A DNA stretch of 64,000 nt, taken from Nocardiopsis sp. FR4. GTDB lineage: Bacteria; Actinomycetota; Actinomycetes; Streptosporangiales; Streptosporangiaceae. This document shows, in pieces, positions 31,220-40,907 of this stretch. Both the position numbers and the translations under genes were made by a program. Location of the stretch: assembly GCF_009830945.1 (NCBI RefSeq), contig NZ_ML776454.1, positions 187,240 to 251,239 on the forward strand. The letters run 5' to 3'. Every line of letters begins with the position of its first letter. The first letter of the stretch is position 1. The notes beneath the pieces were generated by a model. It worked only from the letters and a program-made list of their open reading frames with translations, did no database searches and was not told the DNA's origin.

Positions 31220-31852
31220 TCAGACCCGCGGGCCGGTCGGGGCCACGGCGGTGATCCGCTCGACGTACTTGGCGATGACGTCCACCTCGATGTTCACGGT
31301 GGCACCGGGCTCCAGGCCGCCCAGAGTGGTGGCCCGCAGGGTCTCGGGGATCAGGCTTACCTCGAAGAACTCCTCCTGGGCGCCGGGCTCGCTGACCGCG
31401 GAGACGGTGAGGCTGGTGCCGTCGACGGTGATGGAGCCCTTCTCCACCACGTACGGGGACAGGTGGGCGGGCAGCCCGAAACGCAGAACGTCCCAGTTGC
31501 CACCGGGATTCCGGGAGAGCAGGCAGGCTGTGCCGTCGACGTGGCCCTGGACGATGTGGCCGCCCAGGCGGCCGCCCACGCGGGCGGCGCGTTCGAGGTT
31601 CACGGGGGAGCCGACGGTCAGCGAACCCAGGGTGGAGCGGTCCACCGACTCCTTCATCACGTCGGCGGTGAAGGCGCCCTCGCCGCTGCCGACGACGGTC
31701 AGGCACACGCCGTTGACCGCGATGGACTCGCCGTGGCCCACGTCCGAGCTGACCAGGGGTCCGTGCACGGTCAGCAGCAGGGCCTCGCCGCTGCCGCCCG
31801 CCGGTTCGACGGAGACGACCTCGCCGACCTCTTCCACGATTCCGGTGAACAC
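31220..31852 (-). CDS. ribE: Riboflavin synthase, alpha chain
   Basis: 210 residues made of two homologous barrels; the first begins [10 protein letters not shown] and the second contains [13 protein letters not shown]. Dismutates two lumazines into riboflavin. The GTG at 31852 gives the universally conserved N-terminus and is preceded by GAAGGGAAGG. It is the first gene after the FMN riboswitch, so its product supply is feedback-controlled. Confidence 0.96.
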   Translation of the reverse strand: MFTGIVEEVGEVVSVEPAGGSGEALLLTVHGPLVSSDVGHGESIAVNGVCLTVVGSGEGAFTADVMKESVDRSTLGSLTVGSPVNLERAARVGGRLGGHIVQGHVDGTACLLSRNPGGNWDVLRFGLPAHLSPYVVEKGSITVDGTSLTVSAVSEPGAQEEFFEVSLIPETLRATTLGGLEPGATVNIEVDVIAKYVERITAVAPTGPRV

Positions 31853-31929
31853 GTCCTTGCCTTCCCTTCGCCTGTCAGGCTCCGGGGAAAGGGGTGTGGA
31901 ACGGGTCCACGGCAAGGCGGCGCCGGTCA

Positions 31930-31952
31930 GCTCGCGCGAAAGGGGCGCGAGC
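31930..31952 (-). promoter_or_regulatory. Hairpin between FMN riboswitch and ribE
   Basis: Eight-base arms (31930-31937 and 31945-31952) with a seven-base loop lie 19 bases downstream of the aptamer on the minus strand. It is a candidate expression platform. There is no T tract, so it could act as a weak terminator or through an alternative pairing. Confidence 0.45.
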
Positions 31953-31970
31953 GGGCGGACCGTCTCGACA

Positions 31971-32095
31971 CGTACTGCCTCCCATCCGGACTTTCACCGT
32001 CGGTACCGGAATTCCACCGGTTCAACCGGCCGATGGATTCGGCCGGGTCGCGGACTGTCACCGCCGGTTCGGAATTACACCGACCCCGGAGCACG
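31971..32095 (-). promoter_or_regulatory. FMN riboswitch (RFN element)
   Basis: Read on the minus strand the RFN core is clear: GGTCGGTGTAATTCCGAAC, then CCGGCGGTGACAGTCC and GCGACCC, a variable arm, GGTGGAATTCCGGTACCGAC, GGTGAAAGTCCGGATGGGAGG and a closing AGTACG that pairs with CGTGCT at the 5' end. FMN binding should lower expression of ribE-ribBA-ribH. Confidence 0.95.
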
Positions 32096-32168
32096 TGTTC
32101 GACTACTGTCTCAACGTCTCGGATCCTAACCCCTCGCCAGCGGGGGCGCATAGCCGGTGTGACCGGGA

Positions 32169-33302
32169 TCATCCCTGTTCGGGCTTGCCGGAGCCGTCCG
32201 ACGTGCGCTTGGCGGAGGCCTCGTCGGGCGTGTCGTCCTCGGCGCGCACGCCCTCCGCGGCGGCCGTGCGCGCGGGGTCCGCCGCGGTTCCGGGGCGCCC
32301 GGCCAGGCCGGTGCGCACGAACAGCTCCGGGGCCAGGAAGGCGGCCCAGAAGGCGATCAGGCCGTAGGCGAGAAAGCTCAACGCCGACGCCGCCAGCCCG
32401 CGCGCACCGTCGGAGACCACGTCCACCACCACCTGCAGGAGCACGACGACCGAGATGCCCAGGACGAAGCGGGAGGCGCGCGCGGCCAAGCCGCCCCGGG
32501 CGCTGTACCAGCCGCGCCCAGCGAGCAGGGTCAGGCCGACGATCCCGCCCAGCAGGGTTCCTGCCGCGGTGTACAGGCCGGTGAGCGTGGCGGCGGCCGG
32601 GTCGGCGGGCGTGGCGCCGATCCACTCCGCCGGGACCGACCAGGCCCCGCGCACGAGGAACTGCCACAGGGTGGCCGCCAGGCAGGGCAGCAGGGTCGCG
32701 GCCAGTGCCCAGCCCACCCAGCGGACCGTGTCCAGGCCCCGCCACCAGGTGAGGACGCGCTCCTCCCAGCGCAGGGACGCCCACACCACCAGCGCGCCCA
32801 GCAGCAGGCCCAGGAGCACGTCGCTGATGAAGTGCGCGCCGAGGTAGACCCGGGAGAGCGCGACCAACACGATGACGACGGCGGCCGCCCACAGCGCCGC
32901 GCTCCGTCCCGAGCGCACGGCCAGGTAACCCCAGGCGACCATGGCGCCCTGGGCGTGCCCGGAGGGCAGGCCGAAGCTGTCGTGGCTGGCGTGCGCTCTG
33001 ACGTGGGCGTCGAACCAGGAGGGCCGGGCGCCGTAGAACACCGACTTGCACAGGTAGTTGAGGGTGCCGGAGGCGGCGACCACGACGAAGAGGCGGGCTC
33101 CCAGGGCCGGGCTGACGCACCAGAAGACCAGGACGAGCGCCACGGTGATCACGGCGTGGGAGCCCAGGTGGGTGACGGCTCCCAGGGGGAGGACCAGCCA
33201 GTCCCCCAGTCCCTGGAGCCACCGGATCGGGACGGCCTCCGCCTCCCACACCGCGTCCAGGGCAAGCTGCTCGGACGTCCAAGCGTTCACGCGTACTCCC
33301 AC
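32169..33302 (-). CDS. PAP2-superfamily membrane phosphatase
   Basis: 377 residues. The three PAP2 motifs are present: KSVFYGARPS, PSGHAQG and SRVYLGAHFISDVL, facing the outer side of the membrane. About eight to nine membrane helices run through the protein, more than the minimal six-helix PAP2 fold, with a second helical half after residue 190. The tail is polar. The substrate is probably a lipid or polyprenyl pyrophosphate. It lies upstream of the riboswitch and is a separate transcription unit. Confidence 0.86.
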   Translation of the reverse strand: MGVRVNAWTSEQLALDAVWEAEAVPIRWLQGLGDWLVLPLGAVTHLGSHAVITVALVLVFWCVSPALGARLFVVVAASGTLNYLCKSVFYGARPSWFDAHVRAHASHDSFGLPSGHAQGAMVAWGYLAVRSGRSAALWAAAVVIVLVALSRVYLGAHFISDVLLGLLLGALVVWASLRWEERVLTWWRGLDTVRWVGWALAATLLPCLAATLWQFLVRGAWSVPAEWIGATPADPAAATLTGLYTAAGTLLGGIVGLTLLAGRGWYSARGGLAARASRFVLGISVVVLLQVVVDVVSDGARGLAASALSFLAYGLIAFWAAFLAPELFVRTGLAGRPGTAADPARTAAAEGVRAEDDTPDEASAKRTSDGSGKPEQG

Positions 33303-33523
33303 GGGTCCGCGCCTGGCAACGCCTCACGCCGCGCCGCTCCCCCGGCCCGCGCGGGGCGCGGCAGGGGAAGACGGAGCCGCGGCCAAGCTGGGATCAACGA
33401 CTACGGGTCGCACAGCATAGGGCGGTGGGACCCGACGTGACCACCCGGGCGCGCGGGCGTGTCGGGACCGCCGCCGCGTCGCGGGCGGGTACCGCGACAC
33501 CGAAGGACCCTTGCGGGCCGCGT

Positions 33524-34195
33524 TCAGGAGCGGCCGTACGCCCGCGTGGCCAGGGAGCGCAGGGAGTCGACGGCCTTGGCCGGGTCCTGGGCCCCGTAGA
33601 CGGCGGAACCGGCGACGAAGACGTCGGCTCCGGCCTCGGCGGCGCGCTCGATGGTCGCCTCGCTGACCCCGCCGTCGACCTGGAGCCAGACGGAGGCCTG
33701 GCGGCTGTCGAGGAGCTCGCGCGCCCTGCGGATCTTGGGCAGGACCACGTCGAGGAACTTCTGGCCGCCGAAACCGGGCTCGACGGTCATGAGCAGCAGC
33801 ATGTCCATCTCGCCGACGAGGTCGGCGTAGGGCTCGACGGGCTCGGCCGGGTTGAGGGCCAGGCCCGCGCGGGCGCCCAGGCGGCGGATCTCGCGCAGGG
33901 TGCGCACCGGGGCGCTGGCGGCCTTGGCGTGGATGGTGACGCTGCCCGCCCCGGCCTCGGCGTAGGCCGGAGCCCACCGGTCGGGCTCCTCGATCATCAG
34001 GTGGCAGTCCAGCGGGGTGTCGGTCGCCTTGAGCAGGGACTCGACGACGGGCAGCCCCAGGGTCAGGTTGGGCACGAAGTGGTTGTCCATCACGTCGACG
34101 TGGAGCCAGTCGGCGGAGGGGGACACGGCGGCGGCTTCGTCGGCCAGGTGCGCGAAGTCGGCGTTCAGGATGCTGGGTGAGATCTGGATGGCCAC
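33524..34195 (-). CDS. rpe: Ribulose-phosphate 3-epimerase
   Basis: 223 residues, TIM barrel. [29 protein letters not shown] and [12 protein letters not shown] are the family signatures with the metal-binding His and Asp residues. Interconverts ribulose and xylulose 5-phosphates in the pentose phosphate pathway. GTG 34195 gives the canonical start. It may share transcripts with rsmB, 164 bases upstream. Confidence 0.96.
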   Translation of the reverse strand: MAIQISPSILNADFAHLADEAAAVSPSADWLHVDVMDNHFVPNLTLGLPVVESLLKATDTPLDCHLMIEEPDRWAPAYAEAGAGSVTIHAKAASAPVRTLREIRRLGARAGLALNPAEPVEPYADLVGEMDMLLLMTVEPGFGGQKFLDVVLPKIRRARELLDSRQASVWLQVDGGVSEATIERAAEAGADVFVAGSAVYGAQDPAKAVDSLRSLATRAYGRS

Positions 34196-34359
34196 GCGTG
34201 CAGTGTAGCCACCTGGCCCGGAACCGCGTGCCCGCGGCGGGAGTGCGGGTCTACACCCCCGGAAATGGACATCAAAGACATCCCGCACCTTTACCTCGTA
34301 GATTCACAATCCTCCCGAGCGACCCGCGGAGGAGCGGCGGGGAGCGCCGCGGCCGGGGG

Positions 34360-35823
34360 TCAGTCCCGCCTGCGCAGCAGCGCCAGGAACATCGCGTCGG
34401 TGCCGTGGACGTGCGGCCAGAACTGCGCGTACCGGCCCTCGGGGCCCGCGGCCAGGTCGGGCACCTCGTCCAGGTAGTCGGCGGCGCGCAGCAGGGTGAG
34501 GTCCTCGCGCTCGGCGAGCAGGCCCCGCACGACCGCGTCGGTCTCGTCCAGGTGGGGGGAGCACGTCACGTACGCGACCACCCCGCCGGGACGGACGGAC
34601 TCCACCGCGCTGGCCAGCAGGTCGTGCTGGAGCGGCGCCAGCTCGGCGGCCGAGGACTCGGTGCGCCGCCAGCGCGACTCCGGGCGTCGGCGCAGGGCAC
34701 CCAGTCCGGTGCAGGGCGCGTCCACCAGCACCCGGTCGAAGACCCCCGGCCACCAGGCGGGCGCGGTGCCGTCGGCGACCACGGCCCGGCCCGCGTCACG
34801 CGGGGCCCGGCGCACCGCCCGGGCCACCAGCCCCGCACGGGCGGGCTGCACCTCGGCGGCCACCAGGCGGGCCTCGCGCTGCCCGGCCAGGGAGGCCAGC
34901 AGACCGGCCTTGCCGCCCGGGCCCGCGCACATGTCCAGCCAGAGCGCGTCCCGCCCGTGCGCGTCCACCCGGGTCAGGGCCAGGGCCACCAGCTGGCTGG
35001 CCTCGTCCTGCACCGCGGCGCGGTTCTGGTGCACCTCGCGGATCGAGCCCGGGTCGCCCTCGGGCAGGTAGGCGGCGAAGGGCGAGTAGCGGGCCTCCTC
35101 GGCCCCGGCGGCCACCAGGTCGGCGACGGTGGAGCGCCCCGGCTTGGCCACGAGGGTGACACGGGGGCGCTCGTTGTGCGCGGCGAGCAGGCGCTCGGTC
35201 CGCACCAGCCCCTCGGAGGAGCGCTCCCCCAGCGCCCGGGCCAGCTCCTTGACCACCCAGCGCGGATGGCTGTGCACGACCGACAGGTAGCCGCTGGGGT
35301 CGACGGCGCGGTCGGGGGCGACCACGGCCACCCACGCGTCCAGGTCGCGGGCCGAGACCCGGCGCAGGACCGCGTTGACGAACCGGGACCGGTGCTGGCC
35401 CACGACCCTGCGCGCCAGGTCCACGGTCGCGCTGACCGCGGCGTGCGGCGGGATCTTGGTGGCCAGCAGCTGGTGGGCGCCCAGGCGCAGCAGCGGCAGC
35501 ACCTCGGCGTCCACGGAGGCGAGCGTGCGGTCCACGCAGGCCTCCAGGACGGCGTCGTAGGTGCCCTGGCGGCGCAGGGTGCCGTAGGTCAGCTCGGTGG
35601 CCAGCGCGGCGTCGCGCCCGCTGATGCCGCGCTCGTTGAGCAGGGCGGGCAGCAGCAGGTTGGCGTAGGCGTCGCGCTGGTCGACCGCGCGCAGGACGTC
35701 GTAGGCGACCCGGCGGGCCGGGTCGCGGGGCTGGGGCGGTCCGGACCTGCCCTGGCCGCCGCCCCGTCCCGGCTTCGGTCCCCGGCGGGGGCGGCGGTAC
35801 GGGGATCGGGACTGCTCGCTCAA
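34360..35823 (-). CDS. rsmB: 16S rRNA (cytosine-C5)-methyltransferase RsmB (Sun)
   Basis: 487 residues. A short basic Arg/Gly tail, an N-terminal NusB-like RNA-binding domain (about 33-170) and a SAM methyltransferase domain with DMCAGPGGKAGLLASL, VDAPCTGLGALRRRP (catalytic Cys) and YVTCSPHLDETDAVV (second Cys). Methylates C967-equivalent of 16S rRNA. It follows fmt by 72 bases, the normal fmt-rsmB order. Confidence 0.94.
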   Translation of the reverse strand: MSEQSRSPYRRPRRGPKPGRGGGQGRSGPPQPRDPARRVAYDVLRAVDQRDAYANLLLPALLNERGISGRDAALATELTYGTLRRQGTYDAVLEACVDRTLASVDAEVLPLLRLGAHQLLATKIPPHAAVSATVDLARRVVGQHRSRFVNAVLRRVSARDLDAWVAVVAPDRAVDPSGYLSVVHSHPRWVVKELARALGERSSEGLVRTERLLAAHNERPRVTLVAKPGRSTVADLVAAGAEEARYSPFAAYLPEGDPGSIREVHQNRAAVQDEASQLVALALTRVDAHGRDALWLDMCAGPGGKAGLLASLAGQREARLVAAEVQPARAGLVARAVRRAPRDAGRAVVADGTAPAWWPGVFDRVLVDAPCTGLGALRRRPESRWRRTESSAAELAPLQHDLLASAVESVRPGGVVAYVTCSPHLDETDAVVRGLLAEREDLTLLRAADYLDEVPDLAAGPEGRYAQFWPHVHGTDAMFLALLRRRD

Positions 35824-35895
35824 CGTGTGTGCCTCAACAAGACGGGGACGGGACCTGGCGGGCCCGGGGGACCGCCAGGTCGAGACTACGGCAGC

Positions 35896-36831
35896 TCAGC
35901 GGCCCAGGCGGTCCTCCTCGGTGGGACGCACGCCACGGGCCCAGTCCACCGCGGCCATCGCGCGCTTGCCCTGGGGCTGCACCTCGCCCAGGACGACCGG
36001 GTGGGTGCTGGTTCCGACGAGGACGCGCTTCTTGTCGGCGTGCAGCTGCCCCGGGTCGAGCACCGGCGTGTCGGCCTCGGGCAGCGGGATGACCGGGCCG
36101 ACCTTGAGCCGGGTCCCGCGGAAGGTGGTCCAGGCGCCGGGGGCGGGCGTGCAGGCCCGGGCCAGCCGGTCCACCCGCATGGCGGGCGCGGTGAAGTCGA
36201 GTTCGGCGTCCTCGGGGGTGAGCTTGGGGGCGTAGGAGACGCCGTCGGCGGGCTGCTCGACCGGGCTGAGCTGACCGGCGGCGATGCCGTCGACCGTGCG
36301 CACCAGGAGGTCGGCCCCGGCGGTGGAGAGCCGTTCCAGGAGTTCACCGCTGGTGTCGGTGGGACGGATGTTCTCCACGAGGGTGCCGTAGACCGGTCCG
36401 GCGTCGAGTTCCTTGACGATCTGGAAGGTGGACGCGCCGGTGACGTCGTCACCGTGCAGGACGGAGTGCTGGACGGGCGCGGCGCCGCGCCAGGCGGGCA
36501 GCAGGGAGAAGTGCAGGTTGACCCAGCCGTGCCGGGGGATGTCCAGTGCGGCCTGCGGCAGGAGCGCGCCGTAGGCGACGACGGGGCAGCAGTCGGGGGC
36601 GATGCGGGCCAGCCGGTCCAGGAACTCGGGGTCGCCCGCCTTGGCGGGCTTGAGCACCTCGACGCCCTCGCTGGCGGCGAGTTCGCCGACCGGGCTGGCC
36701 GCGACCCTGCGGCCGCGTCCGGAACGGGCGTCGGGGCGTGTGACCACGGCGGCCACCTCGTGGCCGGAGTCGAGCAGCGCCCGGAGTGACGGAACCGCGA
36801 CCTGCGGTGTACCGGCGAAGACAAGTTTCAC
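35896..36831 (-). CDS. fmt: Methionyl-tRNA formyltransferase
   Basis: 311 residues. Formylates initiator Met-tRNA with 10-formyl-tetrahydrofolate. The catalytic Asn and His are in [15 protein letters not shown], the Asp in LDAGPVY; the C-terminal tRNA-binding domain follows. The GTG at 36831 has GGGGGAG six bases upstream. Divergent from priA; the peptide deformylase gene often found here is absent. Confidence 0.96.
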   Translation of the reverse strand: MKLVFAGTPQVAVPSLRALLDSGHEVAAVVTRPDARSGRGRRVAASPVGELAASEGVEVLKPAKAGDPEFLDRLARIAPDCCPVVAYGALLPQAALDIPRHGWVNLHFSLLPAWRGAAPVQHSVLHGDDVTGASTFQIVKELDAGPVYGTLVENIRPTDTSGELLERLSTAGADLLVRTVDGIAAGQLSPVEQPADGVSYAPKLTPEDAELDFTAPAMRVDRLARACTPAPGAWTTFRGTRLKVGPVIPLPEADTPVLDPGQLHADKKRVLVGTSTHPVVLGEVQPQGKRAMAAVDWARGVRPTEEDRLGR

Positions 36832-37048
36832 GTGGTTCTCCCCCTACTGGCCCGGAGCGCTCGCCGCGTCGCGGGACGTGTGCGCGGGGTCCCGGCCGGG
36901 GAGGCGGGGAGCCCGCGGGCGCGGTCTTTCGGGTTCCCAGTTCTACCAGTCACCGGCGGCGGGCCCCGTGCGTGCCGGGCCGCGTGCGGGGACGCGTCCG
37001 CGCCGCTCGCGGGGCGGTGTCGGCGACCTCTGGTAGACAGAAAGGACG

Positions 37049-39142
37049 ATGACAGCGCAGCCCGGACCGCCCGACGGGGTCCTCTTCGACCTTCCCGAGC
37101 AGGACAGGAGCCCCGGCGAGGGCAAGAGCAAGGCCCCGGCGGCCCGGAGGTCCCGCCGCCCGGCCCCGCGCGTCCCCGCCGAGCGGTCGCCGGTGGCGCG
37201 CGTGGTCGTGGACACCCCGCTGCCCCACCTGGACCGCTGCTTCGACTACCGGGTGCCCGCCGACATGGACGAGGCGGCGGTGCCCGGCTGCCGGGTCAGG
37301 GTGCGCTTCAACAACCGCCCGCTGAACGGGTTCCTGGTCGAGCGGGTCGAGACCTCGGAGTTCTCCGGGCGGCTGGCGTACCTGGAGGCGGTGGTGTCGC
37401 CGGAGCCGGTGCTGACCCCCGAGGTCCTGGGGCTGGCCCGCGCGGTGGCCGACCGGTACGCGGGAACGCTGAGCGACGTGCTGCGCCTGGCCGTCCCGCC
37501 GCGCCACGCCCGGGTGGAGAAGGAGGGGGCCGCGGACCCCGCCGAGGGCGCGGAGGCGCCTCCGGAGGAGGCCGGGGACGGCCCCTGGTCGGACTACACC
37601 GAGGGCCCGTCGTTCCTGGACGCCCTGCGCCGGGGCCAACCCGCGCGGGCCGTGTGGAACGCCCTGCCCGGCACCGACTGGGCGGATGCGGTGGCGACGG
37701 CCGCGCGGGCGACCCTCGCGGCGGGACGCGGAACGGTGGTCGTGGTCCCCGACGGACGCGACGTCGGGGCCGTCGACGCCGCGCTCGGGGAGCGGTTGGG
37801 CCCGGACGGGCACGTGGCGCTCACAGCCGACCTGGGCCCGGCTGAGCGCTATCGCCGCTGGCTCTCGGTGCTGCGCGGGCGGACCAGGGTGGTGGTGGGC
37901 ACCCGCGCGGCGGTGTTCGCACCGGTCCGCGACCTGGGCCTGGTGGTGCTGTGGGACGACGGCGACGACGTGCACGCCGACCCGCACGCCCCCTATCCCC
38001 ACGCGCGCACGGTGCTGGCGATGCGCGCGCACCGCGCCGGGGCCGGCGCCCTGATCGGCGGCCACACGCGCACCACCGACAGCCAGTTGCTGGTCGAGTC
38101 GGGGTGGGCGCTGCCATTGACCGCCGACCGTGCGACCCTGCGCCGCCGGGCACCGCTGGTGCGGGCCGCCGGGGACGACCGCGAGCTGGCGCGCGACGAG
38201 GCCGCGCGTTCGGCGCGTATGCCGAGCCTGGCCCTGCGGGTGGCGCGCGAGGCCGCCCGCACCGGCCCGGTACTCTTCCAGGTCCCGCGGCGCGGCTACC
38301 TCAACACGCTGGCGTGCGCGGGGTGCCGTGAGCCCGCCCGCTGCGACTCCTGCCGGGGACCGCTCGCCGTGCGCGGTTCGCACGCCATGCCCTCGTGCGG
38401 CTGGTGCGGCCGGGTGGCGGGCGCCTGGACGTGCCCCGAGTGTGGGGGCACCCGGATGCGCGCGGTGGTGGTGGGCGCCCGCCGCACCGCCGAGGAGCTG
38501 GGCCGGGCCTTCCCCTCACTGACCGTGCGCACCTCGGGCCGCGAGGAGGTGCTGTCGGCGGTGGCGGACGCGCCGTCCCTGGTGGTGGCCACCCCGGGGG
38601 CCGAACCGGTGGCCGAGAACGGATACGCGGCGGCGGTGCTCCTGGACGGGTGGGCACTGCTGAACCGGATGGACCTGCGTGCCTCGGAGGAGGCGCTGCG
38701 GCGCTGGCTGAACGCGGCGGCCCTGGTCCGCCCGGGCGGCACGGTGGTGGTGTCGGCCGACGCCTCGCTGCCGGTGGTGCAGTCGCTCGTGCGCTGGGAC
38801 CCGACGGGTTTCGCCGCACGCGAGCTGGCGGAGCGCCGTGAACTGGGCTTTCCCCCCGCGGTGTCCATGGCCTCGGTCACCGGTTCCCCCGAGCACGTAC
38901 GCGAGCTGCTCGACCAGGTCGAGCTGCCCGAGGGAACCGAACTCCTGGGGCCGGTCCCGGTGGCTCCGGAGCGCACGGCCGGCACGGGCAGCGGCGCCCC
39001 GACCGAACGCGCGCTGCTGCGGGTCCCCCGCGCCGGGGTGGGTGCGCTGGCCCGGTCGCTGAAGGTAGCGGCCGCGGCGCGCAGCGCGCGCCGGGACGAG
39101 CACCTGGCGCAGGTGCGGGTGGATCCGCTGCACGTGGTCTAG
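37049..39142 (+). CDS. priA: Primosomal protein N' (PriA-like, helicase-deficient)
   Basis: 697 residues. The 3'-DNA-binding domain at the N-terminus (VDTPLPHLDRCFDYRVP) and the eight-Cys zinc region (CAGC, CDSC, CGWC, CPEC spread over about 45 residues) are intact. The helicase core has no Walker A GxGKT, and the DEEH box reads LWDDGDD. Actinobacterial PriA proteins are known to lack ATPase motifs, so it probably recruits replication-restart factors without unwinding. ATG 37049 has AAAGGA upstream. Confidence 0.9.
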   Translation: MTAQPGPPDGVLFDLPEQDRSPGEGKSKAPAARRSRRPAPRVPAERSPVARVVVDTPLPHLDRCFDYRVPADMDEAAVPGCRVRVRFNNRPLNGFLVERVETSEFSGRLAYLEAVVSPEPVLTPEVLGLARAVADRYAGTLSDVLRLAVPPRHARVEKEGAADPAEGAEAPPEEAGDGPWSDYTEGPSFLDALRRGQPARAVWNALPGTDWADAVATAARATLAAGRGTVVVVPDGRDVGAVDAALGERLGPDGHVALTADLGPAERYRRWLSVLRGRTRVVVGTRAAVFAPVRDLGLVVLWDDGDDVHADPHAPYPHARTVLAMRAHRAGAGALIGGHTRTTDSQLLVESGWALPLTADRATLRRRAPLVRAAGDDRELARDEAARSARMPSLALRVAREAARTGPVLFQVPRRGYLNTLACAGCREPARCDSCRGPLAVRGSHAMPSCGWCGRVAGAWTCPECGGTRMRAVVVGARRTAEELGRAFPSLTVRTSGREEVLSAVADAPSLVVATPGAEPVAENGYAAAVLLDGWALLNRMDLRASEEALRRWLNAAALVRPGGTVVVSADASLPVVQSLVRWDPTGFAARELAERRELGFPPAVSMASVTGSPEHVRELLDQVELPEGTELLGPVPVAPERTAGTGSGAPTERALLRVPRAGVGALARSLKVAAAARSARRDEHLAQVRVDPLHVV

Positions 39143-39160
39143 CGGGCTGGCCGAAGCGGT

Positions 39161-39176
39161 CCCCCGTACGAGGGGG
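39161..39176 (+). terminator. Small hairpin after priA
   Basis: Five-base arms CCCCC and GGGGG around GTACGA, 18 bases after the priA stop. Weak but well placed. The remaining bases up to 39354 show nothing else. Confidence 0.35.
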
Positions 39177-39354
39177 CGCCCCGGACCGCGGTGATCCCGT
39201 ACTCCCAGCCGGTCCCGGGCGCCGCGCCCTGCGGGAGCGGGTGCTGGAGAGCCTCACCGACCACCACCCCACCGGTGGCCGCAGCCTCGTCGCCGGAGCG
39301 GTCCTGCACGGGATGCGCGCGCCCTGGGCCACGGGGGCGCCGCTCGGGCCGGGC

Positions 39355-39894
39355 TCAGCGGCCGCGGCGGGCGCGGTACAGGTCGCGCAGGGCGGCCACC
39401 TCGGCGCCGTGGTGGATGACCTCCCGGTTGACGTGCAGGACCAGCGCGACCATCGGGAAGTCGGCCCAGCTGGGTGAGGCGGCACCGCCCACGGGCGCGG
39501 CCAGGGCGTCCTCGTCCAGGTCCTGGACGTGCTCCGACCAGACCGTGTAGGCGTGGCGCAGCCGCTGTCTGGCGTCGGTGGCGGTCGCGGGCCAGTCGAT
39601 GGACCCCCGGGTGGCGGTGCGGTCGCCGAAGTGCCAGTTGACGCGGGTCTCCAGCACGTCCACGACGAGGTGTCCCAGCCGCCAGGCGATGGTGGTCACC
39701 GGGGGCGGCTGCGGTTCGGGGACGGCCGAGTCGGGCTGGTGGAGCCCGCCGGGACCGCGCCGGACGGTCCGGGCCCCGGGCACGGGCTCCCAGTGGAACT
39801 CCTCGTCGGTGAGCCCCTCCAGCCGGGGCCACAGGGAGTCGTCCCAGTAGAACCGCAGCTGGGCCAGGATCTCCCCGGTCCAGTTCACCGCCAC
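39355..39894 (-). CDS. DinB-fold (DUF664-like) metal-binding protein
   Basis: 179 residues. Four-helix DinB-type protein: LAQLRFYWDDSLWPRLEGLTDEEF, ITTIAWRLGHLVVDV-like segment with His, and VALVLHVNREVIHHGAEVAAL with the His triad region. The family includes thiol-dependent transferases and isomerases, often using mycothiol. GTG 39894 has a purine-rich GGAGGGGGAG six bases upstream; GTG 39888 would give a GTGA overlap. It is coupled to the methyltransferase gene upstream. Confidence 0.78.
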   Translation of the reverse strand: MAVNWTGEILAQLRFYWDDSLWPRLEGLTDEEFHWEPVPGARTVRRGPGGLHQPDSAVPEPQPPPVTTIAWRLGHLVVDVLETRVNWHFGDRTATRGSIDWPATATDARQRLRHAYTVWSEHVQDLDEDALAAPVGGAASPSWADFPMVALVLHVNREVIHHGAEVAALRDLYRARRGR

Positions 39895-40592
39895 CGGCGG
39901 CTCCCCCTCCCCCGGGCGGGCGTGCGGCCCAGTCCCCCGAGGGTTCCGCTGCCCCGGTCGGACACGTCCTCGTCCGGGTAGGGCCACCAGGCGATGTCGG
40001 CGACCCCGGGGTCGACCGGCGTGAAGGGGGCGAAGGCGCGCTCCACCGCCGTCCGGGGCGCGGGGGCGGCCAGTGCGAGGTAGCCGCCGCCGCGCATGAG
40101 GGCGTGCAGGCCCCCGACTGCGGAGGGCGGGTCGTCGGCGGGGAAGGGAGTGGTCATCAGAACGGCGACGGGCTCGTCGAAGTCGACGAGCCCGCAGGTG
40201 CTGAGGCGGCGCAGCAGCGCGTGGGATCCGGAGCCGTCCCCGGAGAGCACGGCGGCGCCGGAGGCGGAGAGCATCCCCGCGGTGCCGTGCGGGGCCAGGT
40301 GGAGGACCGAGGCGTCGGGGGCGGCGGCGCGTACGCGCTGGTCGGTCCCCGGCGCCGGGCATCCCCAGTCGACGAACTGGCGCACGCCGGCGTCGGCGCA
40401 CAGGTAGTCGATGACCCGGCCCAGGAAGGCCTGCTGCAGGCGCACCCCCGCGGACCGGTCGGCGTCGGAGGGTTCCTGGGGTCGCGGCCGGAGGCTGACC
40501 ACGCGGGCCCGCTGGCCGGGGACCGGCACGGGGTCGCGTCCGCGGAACACAGCCGTGAGCGGACCTGGTTCGGGCCCTCTGGCTTTGGTCAC
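39885..40592 (-). CDS. DUF574-type SAM-dependent methyltransferase, possibly degenerate
   Basis: 235 residues from GTG 40592 (GGGGGAG seven bases upstream; GTG 40598 is an alternative). RLQQAFLGRVIDYLCADAGVRQFVDWG resembles the actinobacterial DUF574 methyltransferases. The usual glycine-rich motif I (DIGTGLP-like) is altered to DWGCPAPGTD, and the acidic residue that binds SAM ribose is not clear, so activity is uncertain. It overlaps the DinB-fold gene. Confidence 0.65.
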   Translation of the reverse strand: MTKARGPEPGPLTAVFRGRDPVPVPGQRARVVSLRPRPQEPSDADRSAGVRLQQAFLGRVIDYLCADAGVRQFVDWGCPAPGTDQRVRAAAPDASVLHLAPHGTAGMLSASGAAVLSGDGSGSHALLRRLSTCGLVDFDEPVAVLMTTPFPADDPPSAVGGLHALMRGGGYLALAAPAPRTAVERAFAPFTPVDPGVADIAWWPYPDEDVSDRGSGTLGGLGRTPARGRGSRRWR

Positions 40593-40907
40593 GATCACGC
40601 TCCCCCAGCTGGTTCGCTCGTGGGAGGCAGGACGCGCCGCAGGGCGGACCGGTCGGGCCCGGGCAGCGGCACGCCATGCCGTCAGGGCCCGATGGTACCG
40701 CCTGGGAACGTGATCCTCGGCACAGGGCCGCGTGTTATGCGCCCTATTTAGTGCTTTGTGTACACATGAGGCACGTGGTTTCCGAAAAGGAACGCGTGCC
40801 CGCTTGCGAGCACACCGCGGCCGTGCGGGCCCGCAATGGGCCGGGCAGGGCCCGCCCCGCCGCAGGGGTTCGGCGGGGTGGGAACCTCCCCGGGGTATCG
40901 GAGCCGG
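40593..40907. other. Gap with a perfect 10-bp palindrome (TGTGTACACA)
   Basis: 315 bases with no supportable gene, between the class V aminotransferase stop and the methyltransferase start, both on the minus strand. It contains TGTGTACACA at 40757-40766 in an AT-rich patch. CTAAATAGGG just after it on the minus strand could be a -10 region. It is probably the promoter and operator region of the methyltransferase-DinB pair. Confidence 0.4.

Noticed and set aside
40741-40800. AT-rich stretch considered as a tRNA or small RNA remnant
   Set aside because: No cloverleaf, no CCA end and no T-loop; a promoter/operator is the simpler reading.
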